This document shows positions 30,790 through 40,329 of a stretch of 64,000 bases of DNA, piece after piece. Made by a program: the position numbers and the translations under genes. The notes beneath the pieces are model-generated. The model searched no databases and was not told where the DNA came from. It saw only the letters and a program-made list of their open reading frames with translations. The DNA is from an uncultured Clostridia bacterium (GTDB taxonomy: Bacteria; Bacillota; Clostridia; Oscillospirales; Oscillospiraceae). The DNA lies in contig CAMUZA010000004.1 in the NCBI GenBank assembly GCA_947165085.1, positions 1 through 64,000 on the forward strand, given 5' to 3'. Every line of letters begins with the position of its first letter. The stretch's first letter is position 1.

Positions 30790-32937
30790 TTATTCTGCCA
30801 GATCGCGGAACAGGAAGGTCACGATCTGGCCTCTGGTGCAGGTTTCAGCCGGGGAGAACGCATCGGCAGCAGTGCCCTTCGTGATCTCCTTCTCGACTGC
30901 CCACAGGACGGCGTCGGAGTAGAACTCGCCTTCCTTGACGTCCTTGAACGGATTCTCGGTCTTCTCGGGAGCGGGCTTGCCCTCTGCTCTCCACAGGAAG
31001 GTCACGACCTGGCCTCTGGTGCAGCCGGCGTCCGGGGAGAAGGTGTCGGCGGCGGTGCCGTTGGTGATCTCCTTCTCGACCGCCCACAGGACTGCCTTAT
31101 AGAAGTAGTCGGTCTCCTTCACGTCCTTGAACGGGTTCTCGGTCAGCGTCGGCTCCGGGCAGCCCTTTGCACGCCACAGGAAGGTCACGACCTGCGCTCT
31201 GGTGCAGGTTGCGCTCGGGCTGAACGTGGTCGCGGACGTGCCGTTGGTGACTTCGTTCTTGACCGCCCAGAGGACTGCGTCATAGTAGAAGTCCGTGTCC
31301 TTCACGTCGGTGAAGGGGTTCGGGTACTCGTCGATGGCCTTGATACGGCCTTCGCCGCGCGGGTTGGCATAGATGCTGTCCGCCGCGATGACGCCCTTGA
31401 GGGTGTCGCGGATGTAGCGGATCAGCACTTCGTTATCCAGCGCGATCTCGTCCTGCAGGACCTTGCAGCCCTTGAACATCGTGTAGCCGTCGCCGCTCTC
31501 CTTGAGCATGTAGTTGTGGCTGCCGAGGGTGTAGGTCTTCGCGGGATCCAGCGGCTCGCCGCCAATCTTAACGTCGACGACTCTGTGCGGCGCGCCTTCC
31601 TTCAGACCGACAAACATGCCGGCATCATCCTTAATGACCGGAGTCGGGATCGCCTTGTTGATGGTGTACTCCAGTCCGGAGACCTGCAGGAAGCCGCCGG
31701 ACTCGCCGGGATACGCGGATGCGCCGTGTTCCAGCGCCTTCCAGATCTGCTCGCCGGTCACTTCGATGACGCAGGCCTTGTTGCCGAACGGATGGACCGT
31801 GATGATGTCGCCGTAGGTCACGTCGCCCGCTGCGATGTTCGCACGGACACCGCCGCCGTTGACAAACGCCACGTCGGTCTTGAGGAAGTCGCGGTATGCG
31901 TCAGCGCACAGGTCGCCGAGGTTGGTCTCGGAGTTACGGACCGCGCGCTTGCCGGTGTCGGGATCAAGGATGGTCAGATCGACCTCAGTCTTGGCAACGA
32001 CCGTTTCGCTCAGTTCCTTGACCTCGCTGTCGATCTTCGCAACCGCCTCTGCGACGGTCGCGTCATAGGGGATCTCCTCGCCTGCGACGACGGGGATCAG
32101 TTCTACGGAGATCGCGCCGTCGGCTGCGATGGTCATCTTGCCGACGTTGGCCAGCTTCGTGCCGGTCTGCCCGACGACGACTTCCTTGCCTTCCTTATCG
32201 GTTTCCGTCTTGGCAAAGGTGCTGTGGGAATGGCCGTCGATCAGCGCGTCAAGACCGCTGATGTTCTTGATCACAGAAGTGGACGTCCACGGCTCAGACT
32301 CCTCGTTGATGCCGAGGTGACCGATCGCGATGACGTAGTCGGCGCCCTCCGCCTTGGCGGCGTCAATCGCGTCCTGCACGACCTTGTACAGCTTCTCGCC
32401 GGTCTCGTCGTTGCAGAAGTCATAGATCCAGTTGCCCTCTGCATCCTGGAAGAAGGTCGGGGTAGACTTTCTCAGAGTTTCGGGCGTGGTGATGCCCACG
32501 AAGGCAATCTTCTTGCCGCCCGCCTCGAGGATCTTATAGGCGTCAAACACGGGCTTGTCGTTTACCTTGTCCCATACGTTTGCGGAAATATACGGGGTGT
32601 TCTCGCCGTTCGCGATCTCCATGAAGCGGTCGAAGCCAAAGTCAAACTCATGGTTGCCGGGGATCGCCAGATCATAGCCGACCGCATTCATGACGTCGAC
32701 CATGCACTGACCTTCCGTCAGCGAGGTTGCAACGGAGCCCTGAATGTTGTCGCCGGCGTCTACGATGAAGTCGCCGTCCTTCATGATCTCTGCTGCATAA
32801 GCATAGTTCTCGTACGCGCCGTGGACGTCATTCGTGAAGTAAATGGTGATGTCCGCCGGCTCTTCAGCAAAGGCCGCAGTGGGCAGGATGCTGAGCAGGA
32901 GCATAACTACCAAAATCAAAGAAACTACTTTTTTCAT
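30790..32937 (-). CDS. Secreted 5'-nucleotidase / UshA-like phosphoesterase with SLH repeats
   Basis: About 715 residues from ATG 32937 (MKKVVSLILVVML), with AAGGAGG upstream; the track start at 33150 is too long. Signal peptide, then the metallophosphoesterase domain with ITIYFTNDVHG and IPGNHEFDFG, and HSHSTF metal ligands. The 5'-nucleotidase C-terminal domain follows (ETNLGDLCADAYRD), and three SLH repeats (about 520-715). It should hydrolyse nucleotides at the cell surface to salvage nucleosides and phosphate. Confidence 0.92.
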   Translation of the reverse strand: MKKVVSLILVVMLLLSILPTAAFAEEPADITIYFTNDVHGAYENYAYAAEIMKDGDFIVDAGDNIQGSVATSLTEGQCMVDVMNAVGYDLAIPGNHEFDFGFDRFMEIANGENTPYISANVWDKVNDKPVFDAYKILEAGGKKIAFVGITTPETLRKSTPTFFQDAEGNWIYDFCNDETGEKLYKVVQDAIDAAKAEGADYVIAIGHLGINEESEPWTSTSVIKNISGLDALIDGHSHSTFAKTETDKEGKEVVVGQTGTKLANVGKMTIAADGAISVELIPVVAGEEIPYDATVAEAVAKIDSEVKELSETVVAKTEVDLTILDPDTGKRAVRNSETNLGDLCADAYRDFLKTDVAFVNGGGVRANIAAGDVTYGDIITVHPFGNKACVIEVTGEQIWKALEHGASAYPGESGGFLQVSGLEYTINKAIPTPVIKDDAGMFVGLKEGAPHRVVDVKIGGEPLDPAKTYTLGSHNYMLKESGDGYTMFKGCKVLQDEIALDNEVLIRYIRDTLKGVIAADSIYANPRGEGRIKAIDEYPNPFTDVKDTDFYYDAVLWAVKNEVTNGTSATTFSPSATCTRAQVVTFLWRAKGCPEPTLTENPFKDVKETDYFYKAVLWAVEKEITNGTAADTFSPDAGCTRGQVVTFLWRAEGKPAPEKTENPFKDVKEGEFYSDAVLWAVEKEITKGTAADAFSPAETCTRGQIVTFLFRDLAE

Positions 32938-33276
32938 GATATACCTCCTTAAAATTTTTGGGTCTGTCGGAACTGCGGCCGCTGCCGCGCGTCTGCTTTC
33001 TCCGCAAAAAACAGCTAGCGCAGACAGAAGGTCGCACTTGACTAACAGCTCATATTTATAATAGCACAGATCGTCCTGTACTACAATAGCACAAGATTGC
33101 CAAAACGGTTTTTTCAGCAAAAAGCACAAAAAATGACGATCAAAGCGCACAATATAGCCAAAGCGATCCCGGCTTAGCTTTCATGCCGGAAGGTTATGGA
33201 CTCTGTGCAGGTGGAGAGAAAAACGGTTTGGGGGCAGCCTCGGCAGGAGGCTGCCCCCGGTTTTATCCGTTTTATC
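32938..33276. other. Intergenic region between two SLH genes
   Basis: No gene. It holds the ribosome site AAGGAGGTATATC of the nucleotidase gene and the terminator at 33230-33258. Two copies of TGTGCTATT near 33060-33100 (minus strand) may belong to that gene's promoter, for which no clear -35/-10 pair is seen. Confidence 0.5.
33230..33258 (-). terminator. Terminator of the SLH Cys-motif gene
   Basis: Perfect stem GGGGGCAGCCT/AGGCTGCCCCC, followed on the minus strand by AAACCGTTTTT. Confidence 0.75.
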
Positions 33277-34665
33277 TTATCTGGTCAGAAGCCACTCTTC
33301 GCCGTCGACCCGGAAGGTGATCTCGCCGTCCTTATAGTCAAGCACCATGCTCTCGTCCTTTTCATAGGCGACTCTCACGGTAAGCGTCAGCTTGCCGCTG
33401 TTCAGCTTCCATGTTCCGTTATAGTCGTCATCCAGATAAGAAGCGGTGAACTTGCCGTCCTTTTTCAGCGTGAGAACAACGATGTCTTCGACACGCTTGA
33501 GACCGTAAGTGATCAAATAGTCTTCGACAGCCTCTTCGTCTCCGTACTTTTCGAGGAAGTACTTGTTAACGCCGATGCCGTCGACGGTAACGAGGCGGTA
33601 GGTGCCTTCCACGTCTTTATATTCTTCCTCTTCTTCCTTCTCCCAGTCCTTCATGGTCTCGCAGAGGAAGGAGCCGCCCTTGTAGCGCATGATCATGCAG
33701 GCAAATTCCGCACGGGTCGCGTTGCTGGCAGGCTTGAGCATCAGATTGTCGCCGTTCAGGATGCCTTCGCCGACCGCCCACTTCATCGCATTTTCCGCGT
33801 AGGTGCTGATCTTCTTGGTGTCCTTGAACTTATCCATGTTGGCTGCCTTGCCCTCGGGTCTTCCCTCGAAGCGCCAGAGGATCGTGGCGATCTGCTCGCG
33901 GGTAACGAAGTCGTTCGGGCCGAACTTGTCCGGGGAATAGCCGAGGACAATACCGGTATCCTGCGCCCAGGCAATGGGCTCGGCATACCAGGCGTCCTTG
34001 TCCACGTCCTTGAAGCTCGACAGGGCGGTGATCGCGGGCTTGCCCGCCAAGCGGTACAGGACCGTGACCATCATAGCGCGGGTCATCGTGCCCTTCGGCG
34101 CGAATTCCTTCGTGCTGACACCGTCCATGAAGCATGCGTCCACCACATAGTCGATGGCCTCATGATACCACTTCTCGGTGCAATCAGTGAAGTGCTTTGC
34201 ATAGCACTTTTCATAGGCAACGGGTTTGATCTCGCGGGTCTCGACCTTGCCGCAGAACGTGCAGGTGCGGGATTCCTCACCTTTTGTCGTAGCGGTCGCA
34301 GGCGTTATGACGACCCATTCGCCGAACTGATGGCCGGACGCCTTGATGACCGTGGTATAGGTGCTGCCGCAGTCCGGGCAGTAATAGGTCCGCACGCCGT
34401 CCTCCGTGCAGGTCGAAGCCTTGCTGACTACGCCGTTATCGTAGTGGTGACCGGTCGCCGGGATCACGGCGCCCTTCGCAAGCAGTACGCCGCAGTCAAG
34501 GCAGTATGTATCGCCGGAATAGCCGTCGGTCTCGCAGGCGGCGGGAACCGCGTTGCGGACTTCGGTGCGGGCATGCGCGCAGTCGGCCGCGAAGACAGCA
34601 GGAACGCAGGACAGGAGCATGACCAGAGCGAGGAGCATAGCAAGAACATTCTTATACTGTTTCAT
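33277..34665 (-). CDS. Secreted SLH protein with Cys-x2-Cys repeat segment
   Basis: About 462 residues from ATG 34665 (MKQYKNVLAMLLALVM), with AGGAGA upstream. Signal peptide, then three short repeats with paired cysteines (DTYCLDCGVLL, TYYCPDCGSTY, SRTCTFCGKVE), each about 35-40 residues and separated by IPATGH-like links. Three SLH repeats (about 155-330) and a C-terminal beta-rich domain (about 350-462, lipocalin-like GTWKLNSGKLTLTV) follow. The SLH repeats are internal rather than terminal. Probably a structural or binding surface protein; no enzymatic motif is seen. Confidence 0.82.
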   Translation of the reverse strand: MKQYKNVLAMLLALVMLLSCVPAVFAADCAHARTEVRNAVPAACETDGYSGDTYCLDCGVLLAKGAVIPATGHHYDNGVVSKASTCTEDGVRTYYCPDCGSTYTTVIKASGHQFGEWVVITPATATTKGEESRTCTFCGKVETREIKPVAYEKCYAKHFTDCTEKWYHEAIDYVVDACFMDGVSTKEFAPKGTMTRAMMVTVLYRLAGKPAITALSSFKDVDKDAWYAEPIAWAQDTGIVLGYSPDKFGPNDFVTREQIATILWRFEGRPEGKAANMDKFKDTKKISTYAENAMKWAVGEGILNGDNLMLKPASNATRAEFACMIMRYKGGSFLCETMKDWEKEEEEEYKDVEGTYRLVTVDGIGVNKYFLEKYGDEEAVEDYLITYGLKRVEDIVVLTLKKDGKFTASYLDDDYNGTWKLNSGKLTLTVRVAYEKDESMVLDYKDGEITFRVDGEEWLLTR

Positions 34666-34746
34666 TTGTTCGTCTCCTTTTCGAAAAAGCATTCTTTCGT
34701 TCCGCGGCACTGACTCTGACGCAGAACGCAGTTCTATCCATATAAC

Positions 34747-34775
34747 ATTTTAACAAACCGCTTTCGAAAAGTCCA
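34747..34775 (-). promoter_or_regulatory. Promoter of the SLH Cys-motif gene
   Basis: Minus strand AGTCCA complement (TGGACT), 17 bp, TAAAAT. The flanks GTTAAAATGTTATAT closely resemble the subtilase gene promoter (39270-39298). Confidence 0.65.
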
Positions 34776-34800
34776 CAACTTTTTTTGCTCCGCATTAAAA

Positions 34801-34831
34801 ATTGGGGTCAGGCAAAAAGCCTGACCCCAAT
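34801..34831 (-). terminator. Terminator of the subtilase gene
   Basis: Perfect 13-bp stem ATTGGGGTCAGGC with its complement, followed on the minus strand by TTTTTAA, 23 bp past the stop. Confidence 0.85.
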
Positions 34832-34853
34832 CGTAAAGTTGGAACGCTGTGAA

Positions 34854-37800
34854 TTATTTGTATTTGTCCTTCAGGTTTTCGCAGGCATAGACGCCGCCCA
34901 TGTAACGCATGATCATGCAGGCGAATTCCGCACGGGTCGCGTTGTCGGTGGGCTTGAGCTTGCCGTTATCGCCGCTCAGGATGCCTTCGCCGACCGCCCA
35001 GGTCATCGCGTCCTTCGCATAAGCGCTGATCTTCGCGGTGTCGGAGAACTTGCTCATGTCGGCTTCCTTTGCCTCGGGCATATTCTCATAGCGGTACAGG
35101 ATCGTAGCGATCTGCTCGCGGGTGACGGGATCGTTCGGGCCGAACTTGTCGGCGGAGTAGCCGTTAACAACTTCGTTCTTCTGTGCCCAGGCGATCGCGT
35201 CGGCATACCACTCGTCCGCCTTGACGTCCTTGAAGGTGGACGGAGCCTCAATGACGGGAGAGCCAGCCATACGGTACAGGACCGTGACGATCATGCCGCG
35301 GGTCATCGTGCCGTTCGGATCGAACTTGCCGCTGCCGACGCCGTTCATCAGCTTCGCGTCGACCATGAAGTCGATGGCTTCGTGATACCACGGAGCCGGG
35401 CAGTCCGTGAAGTCCTCGACATAGCACTTGCCGTAGCCGATCGGGTCGACGACCCTCGATTCACGGCTCAGTTCCGCCCCGCAGACAGAGCAGTAAACGA
35501 CTTCGTCGTAAGAGCCCGCCTTGGAGTAGGTCGCGGGAACCTCGTTCTCCTTGACAGCTTCAGCAGGCGTATGGCCGGGCGCCGGGATGACTTCGCCCTC
35601 GGCGATCTTCTCGCCGCAGTCGAGGCAGTAGGTATCGCCGGTGTAGCCGTCTTCCGTGCAGCTCGCATTGGCACCGCCGCGGTCCTCGGGGTGGGCGTGC
35701 GCGCAGGAGAGGAGCACGACGGCGTTCTTCTCGTTGGTCGCGTAGTCCAGCGCGCCGACCGCAACAGCCTCATAGCCATAGTCGAGCAGCTTGGAAACGT
35801 CGAAGGTCGCGGTGAAGGATTCGCCCGCAACGTCGGAGGAAAAGCCGACAACGTCATAGAGCGCGAGACTCTCGTCACTTTCGACCGCGTAAATGAGGAT
35901 ATCAGCAAGGTAGCTTTCGTCCTTCGCGGTAACGGTCACGGTCTTTGCCTTAGCGTCGTATTTCGCCGACTCGATCACGGGAGCGGTGCTGTCGACCAGA
36001 GCGTCGAAGCTCCAGATGTCTTCCTTCTCGGTTTCGCCATAGGGCAGAACCGCGTCAAATTTGACGTTGACGAGGGTGCCGGAGGGAACAAAGTTGCCGT
36101 CCTTGTCGGTGCCGTCCCAGTAGAACGCGCCGGCAGCGGCCCATGCGGCATTGTCGGTGTCGAAGTAAGCCTTCGGCAGATACTCGGTGTCGTCCACGAA
36201 GTAGACCTCGCCGGTCTTCGCGTCCGTAACGGTCATGATGAGGTGGCGGCAGTTGCGCAGCTGATACGGCTCAAGATAGAAGCCATTTGCGTAGTAGCCG
36301 TCCGCGTCGTTGTCGTCCGTGGTGAAGTTGATATGCTCTTCATAGAACGGGACGTAATCATAGAGGTTGTCGCCCAGGTACCATACCAGAGAATCCGGCA
36401 TGCCGTCGGAGAACAAAGCGGTGTAGCCCATGTTCGGGCTGGTGTAGTAGTCGAGCAGATCCAGACCGGTGTAGCCGTAGTCGGCATAGGTGTTGCCGTC
36501 TTCGTCGGCTGCAGTGGTGTTGACCCAGTACTCTGCGTCGTTATAATCACGGAAGTCCGTGGCTTCGAGCACGTCGCCGTCGGTCCAGTCGCCGTAGTAG
36601 GCGAGCAGGGTGGCATGCGTGGTGTAGTAGGCGTACGGGCTGAGGTCGGCAAGATCGCCGTCGTAGTAGATCTTGTTCTCGCCGTCGAGAATGACCGCAT
36701 AGTTATCCGAGTCGTCGACCTGATATGCGCCCTGCGCGTCGAGCTTATAGGCATTGTACTCTTCATCGAAGTAGATGACTTCGCCGTTGTCGTTCTCAAC
36801 GTCGTTGAAGCAGACGAAGCCCTCGACAAAGTTGCCGTTCGGGAAGGTTTCGTCAAAGTACGCCTTGATGTCGTCGTCGAGCTGGATGTCGACCTTGACG
36901 CTGGCGGTTTCGCCGACAGCAAGGGCAAAGCCGTCGGTGACGTCGGCGCCGGCAAGCTCATAGCTCACGGACGCATAGCCCTCGTTGCCGAGATAGGCAA
37001 AGTCGCTGGTCTGGGTGTTGACCCAGTACGGATTGGCTTCGGTGCCTGCGTTTGCAACATAGTCAAACAGCAGGTAAGCTTCCGGCATCAGGAACAGATC
37101 GTAAGTGCTGTCGTTGACGATTTCCGCCGTGAAGGTGAAGTGACCGGTACGGTCGGGATCGTCGCCCAGCTCCTGCAGGGGGTTGGTGATGTAGGCGGAC
37201 TCATCGAGCGCGTAGAGCGCGTTCGCTGCATTCGCCAGACCTGCGCCCTGCTTTCTCGGGGAGTAGGGATAGCCGTCCGCATCCATCAGGAGATCCGCCG
37301 TGCTTTCCAGCAGCGCGGTCGCCGTATCTGCGCGCTCCTTCTTGTCCATGCCGAGGGATGCAAGATACTGCATGACCGTTGCGATCGTGCCGGCGTAGTT
37401 CGGGGTCGCCATGGAGGTGCCGCTGTAGACGTCATAATCCGCATCGCCGGTGTTCACGGCGGAATAGACCATGCCGCCGACGGAGGTAATGGCGGGATCC
37501 AGCGTGAGCATCGGGGTGGTGCCCCAGTTGGAGAAGTCGCTCATCAGACCCGCGTTGGCGTTCTCAACGTACTCCTTCTCAGTCGCAGTCTCAACAGCGA
37601 AGGTGCTCGCGTTGAGGAGCGCATCTGCAGCGGACTGTTCGACGGAGACAGCCGGAATCTCAAAGGTCTCGATTGCCATGGAGATAATGCCGGGCTGGTT
37701 GTTGACAACGATACAGCCGATTGCACCTGCGTTGTAAGCGTTTTCGACCTTCTCCTCGAAGGTGATGTCGCCGCGCTTGACGACGGCGATCTTGCCGGTC

Positions 37801-39188
37801 ACATCAACACCCTCGAAATCCTCGGGGGTTGCAGTAGCAAGATCGGTTGCGTCGGCATTGAGAACAAGAACATACTCTGTCGTCGTTCCGCCGAAGGTGC
37901 TCATCCACAGAGAATCATCGGAAGAATCGGTATAGCTGAAGCTGCCTGCGTCGGTCTTGATCACATAGGACGGATACAGATAGTTCTCAAGGGAAGCCAC
38001 GGAGGTGTTGCCCTCGTAGGATGCAGGAGAAGCAATAGTACCGTAATCCTGATACTCCGGTCCGACGTAGCCGATGGGGCTATACTGCGCCATGGAGTAC
38101 TCGTTGCCGGCTGCGACGCTCAGAATGATGCCGGCGTCCGCAAGGCGCTTATAGATGTTGCCAAATTCAACGGTTTCCAGAGAAGCGTCGTAAGTGAAGC
38201 CGTTCTGTGCGCCGATGGACATGTTGACAACGTCAACGCCGAGGCGATAAGCGTCTTCCAGAGCTGCGAAGTAAATGTCGCTGCTGGTGCCGGGCTGATC
38301 GTCATGGAAGATCTTCATGTTGACGAGCTGCGCGCCGGAAGCCGAGCCGAGGAAGGTATAGGCGCCCTCGACTGCATCGTAGGTGCTGCCGGTCGCGATG
38401 CCGGAAACGTGGGTGCCGTGACCGTTGTGGTCGGTGACGTCGTCATCGAAGTCCGCATAGTCATAAGCAAACGGAACCTTGGGGTTGATGTACTTGCCGG
38501 GCATTGATGCCTTGCTGACGTCCGCCTCGGTCAGAACGCCGCTTTCCGCGCACCAGCCGTCAGCGTCGGCAAACGCCTCGTGGGTGGTGTTCAGACCGGT
38601 ATCCAGCACGGCGATGACCAAGCCGGTGCCGTCAGCGCCGTACTCGCCGAGCACGTCGTTGATGCCGGTGAAGTAGTAGTTGGAGGAAGCCATTCTGGTT
38701 TCCGGCTTCTCCAGGACCGGCTCTGCATAGTGGTTTGCGATGTAGACCGCTTCCACGCCGTCGAGGGCAGCGATCTTGTCCAGATCGCCGTAAGCGACGT
38801 CGCAGGAGAAGCCGTTGATTAGAGCGGTGAAATCGTATGCAAGCTCATACTTGATGCCGCTCATGCTCTTACGCACGCTCTCATGCTGCTTCATCAGCGT
38901 GACGCGCTGGTTGACTGCGCGCTCGCTGCCCGCCTCCGCGACGTCCGCTTCCGGCTCGCCGGACAGGATCACGATCGCACGAACCGTCTCGTCAGCAGCG
39001 TAACGGTAAGAGTTGCTCGCGAGGAATGTCTCGCTCTTGTAGCCCTTGAACTCGCGGATGGTCGCGGGCTTTGCGGTTTTTGCAGGTTCCTCAGCTTCGG
39101 TCTTTTCCGCCGCAAACGCCATCGGCACGCAGGACAGGATCATGACCAGCGCCAGGAGCATTGCAAGAACACTCTTGAACTGTTTCAT
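34854..39188 (-). CDS. Large cell-wall-anchored subtilisin-like protease (S8) with SLH repeats
   Basis: 1444 residues. Signal peptide MKQFKSVLAMLLALVMILSC, an inhibitor-like propeptide (to about 150), and the S8 catalytic domain: Asp in VIAVLDTGLNTTHEAF, His in HNGHGTHVSGIATGS, oxyanion Asn in AAGNEYSMAQ, Ser in YSGTSMATPNYAG. A PA domain is inserted before the Ser. A lactocepin/C5a-peptidase-like beta-sandwich region follows, then two Cys-motif repeats (DTYCLDCGEKI, YCSVCGAELS), then three SLH repeats at the end. It should degrade proteins at the cell surface, for nutrition or host interaction. Signal peptide, Cys segment and SLH region closely resemble those of the neighbour at 33277. Confidence 0.95.
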   Translation of the reverse strand: MKQFKSVLAMLLALVMILSCVPMAFAAEKTEAEEPAKTAKPATIREFKGYKSETFLASNSYRYAADETVRAIVILSGEPEADVAEAGSERAVNQRVTLMKQHESVRKSMSGIKYELAYDFTALINGFSCDVAYGDLDKIAALDGVEAVYIANHYAEPVLEKPETRMASSNYYFTGINDVLGEYGADGTGLVIAVLDTGLNTTHEAFADADGWCAESGVLTEADVSKASMPGKYINPKVPFAYDYADFDDDVTDHNGHGTHVSGIATGSTYDAVEGAYTFLGSASGAQLVNMKIFHDDQPGTSSDIYFAALEDAYRLGVDVVNMSIGAQNGFTYDASLETVEFGNIYKRLADAGIILSVAAGNEYSMAQYSPIGYVGPEYQDYGTIASPASYEGNTSVASLENYLYPSYVIKTDAGSFSYTDSSDDSLWMSTFGGTTTEYVLVLNADATDLATATPEDFEGVDVTGKIAVVKRGDITFEEKVENAYNAGAIGCIVVNNQPGIISMAIETFEIPAVSVEQSAADALLNASTFAVETATEKEYVENANAGLMSDFSNWGTTPMLTLDPAITSVGGMVYSAVNTGDADYDVYSGTSMATPNYAGTIATVMQYLASLGMDKKERADTATALLESTADLLMDADGYPYSPRKQGAGLANAANALYALDESAYITNPLQELGDDPDRTGHFTFTAEIVNDSTYDLFLMPEAYLLFDYVANAGTEANPYWVNTQTSDFAYLGNEGYASVSYELAGADVTDGFALAVGETASVKVDIQLDDDIKAYFDETFPNGNFVEGFVCFNDVENDNGEVIYFDEEYNAYKLDAQGAYQVDDSDNYAVILDGENKIYYDGDLADLSPYAYYTTHATLLAYYGDWTDGDVLEATDFRDYNDAEYWVNTTAADEDGNTYADYGYTGLDLLDYYTSPNMGYTALFSDGMPDSLVWYLGDNLYDYVPFYEEHINFTTDDNDADGYYANGFYLEPYQLRNCRHLIMTVTDAKTGEVYFVDDTEYLPKAYFDTDNAAWAAAGAFYWDGTDKDGNFVPSGTLVNVKFDAVLPYGETEKEDIWSFDALVDSTAPVIESAKYDAKAKTVTVTAKDESYLADILIYAVESDESLALYDVVGFSSDVAGESFTATFDVSKLLDYGYEAVAVGALDYATNEKNAVVLLSCAHAHPEDRGGANASCTEDGYTGDTYCLDCGEKIAEGEVIPAPGHTPAEAVKENEVPATYSKAGSYDEVVYCSVCGAELSRESRVVDPIGYGKCYVEDFTDCPAPWYHEAIDFMVDAKLMNGVGSGKFDPNGTMTRGMIVTVLYRMAGSPVIEAPSTFKDVKADEWYADAIAWAQKNEVVNGYSADKFGPNDPVTREQIATILYRYENMPEAKEADMSKFSDTAKISAYAKDAMTWAVGEGILSGDNGKLKPTDNATRAEFACMIMRYMGGVYACENLKDKYK

Positions 39189-39269
39189 TTGTTCGTCTCC
39201 TTTTTTTGAATTTTGGTCTGTATTGCTGATTGGTTGCTTGTCACCAGAATACAGTTATACCTATATAGC

Positions 39270-39298
39270 ATTTTAGCAAAACACAGCAAAAATGTCCA
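39270..39298 (-). promoter_or_regulatory. Promoter of the subtilase gene
   Basis: Minus strand TGGACA (39293-39298), 17 bp, TAAAAT (39270-39275). Confidence 0.65.
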
Positions 39299-39369
39299 CA
39301 GTTTTTTTGCTGTGATTATGCCGAAAATTTATCAATTTAATGCGCTAAATTCGGCAGGAAAAACAAAAA

Positions 39370-39393
39370 CGCGGGCCGCCTGCGCGGCCCGTG
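39370..39393 (-). terminator. Terminator of the DMT transporter operon
   Basis: CGGGCCGC/GCGGCCCG hairpin followed on the minus strand by CGTTTTTGTTTTT. Confidence 0.8.
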
Positions 39394-39405
39394 TCATTTC
39401 AAATA

Positions 39406-40326
39406 TCAAATATCGAAAACGCCAAGGACGATAATGCCGATAAAGACCAGCGCGATCATCGCGTAATGCTTCCATGACAACTTCTCGCGCAGGAAAATCC
39501 GGCTCCACAGCACGCTCACCGCGCAGTAGGCGGAGATGATCGGCGCGGAGATTGCCACGTGCTCCTCGTCAGCAAGCGCGTAGATGTAGAAAAGCTGACC
39601 GACGGTCTCGAAGCAGGCGCCGATATACTTGGGCGCTTCCTCCCTGACAAAGAACTTCTCGCGGCGGATCAGCAGATAAATCAGGCAGACCATGCCCGTG
39701 GCAAGGAAGGTCAGCTCGTAGGCGATGTTCGCGGAATCCTCATTCAGATTCTCCAGAACGAGCGAGTCTGCATAAGTGCCAGCCGCGTCCAGCAGACAGT
39801 AAGCAACGGGAATGCAAAGCGCGAGCCAGCTCTTGGAATACCTGCGGTTGGCATGCTCCTGCCGCCGCCGGCGCAGGCTCTCATCCTCCCGCGCCTCCAC
39901 GACGCCGAGACCGATGACGCCGATGCAGATCAGCGCGATCGCGCCGATGACGAAAAGCCGCTCCGTTTTTGTCAGCTCCGAAAGTGCGCCGGTCAGCAGG
40001 CAGATCACGGCGACGATCGCGCCGGAGGAATTGCAGATCGGAGACGAGATCGATAGCTCGATGTAGCGCAGACCGATATAGCCCAGCGCCATCGAGATAA
40101 TATACAGCAACGAGACCGGCAAATACGTCCAGATAACCTGCCAGGAAATCTCGACGTTTTGGAAAATGACCATATACGCCGCGTGCAAACCCATGACGAC
40201 GCCGACCGCGACGACCATTTTCAGATATGCCGTTTTATCCTTTTCCCGGTAGCAGCCGATCTTGGAAAACAGATCGGAGCCGCTCCAGCACAGCATCGCG
40301 ATAATCGCAAACCAAAACCAGTTCAT
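39406..40326 (-). CDS. EamA-family (DMT superfamily) transporter
   Basis: 306 residues with about ten hydrophobic helices in two EamA-like halves. A charged loop in the middle (VEAREDESLRRRRQEHANRR) separates them. Members export metabolites or amino acids; the substrate is unknown. Its start lies 4 bp after the stop of the PLP enzyme gene, so it is the last gene of a three-gene operon. The pairing suggests a link to a sulphur amino-acid or related compound, as inference. Confidence 0.85.
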   Translation of the reverse strand: MNWFWFAIIAMLCWSGSDLFSKIGCYREKDKTAYLKMVVAVGVVMGLHAAYMVIFQNVEISWQVIWTYLPVSLLYIISMALGYIGLRYIELSISSPICNSSGAIVAVICLLTGALSELTKTERLFVIGAIALICIGVIGLGVVEAREDESLRRRRQEHANRRYSKSWLALCIPVAYCLLDAAGTYADSLVLENLNEDSANIAYELTFLATGMVCLIYLLIRREKFFVREEAPKYIGACFETVGQLFYIYALADEEHVAISAPIISAYCAVSVLWSRIFLREKLSWKHYAMIALVFIGIIVLGVFDI

Positions 40327-40329
40327 GGA

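Noticed and set aside
34785-38507. 1240-codon plus-strand ORF
   Set aside because: It is the complement of the subtilase gene; long antisense frames are common in GC-rich genes here. The same applies to 8039-10336, 26296-28035, 29322-30692, 30739-32952 and 33196-34713.
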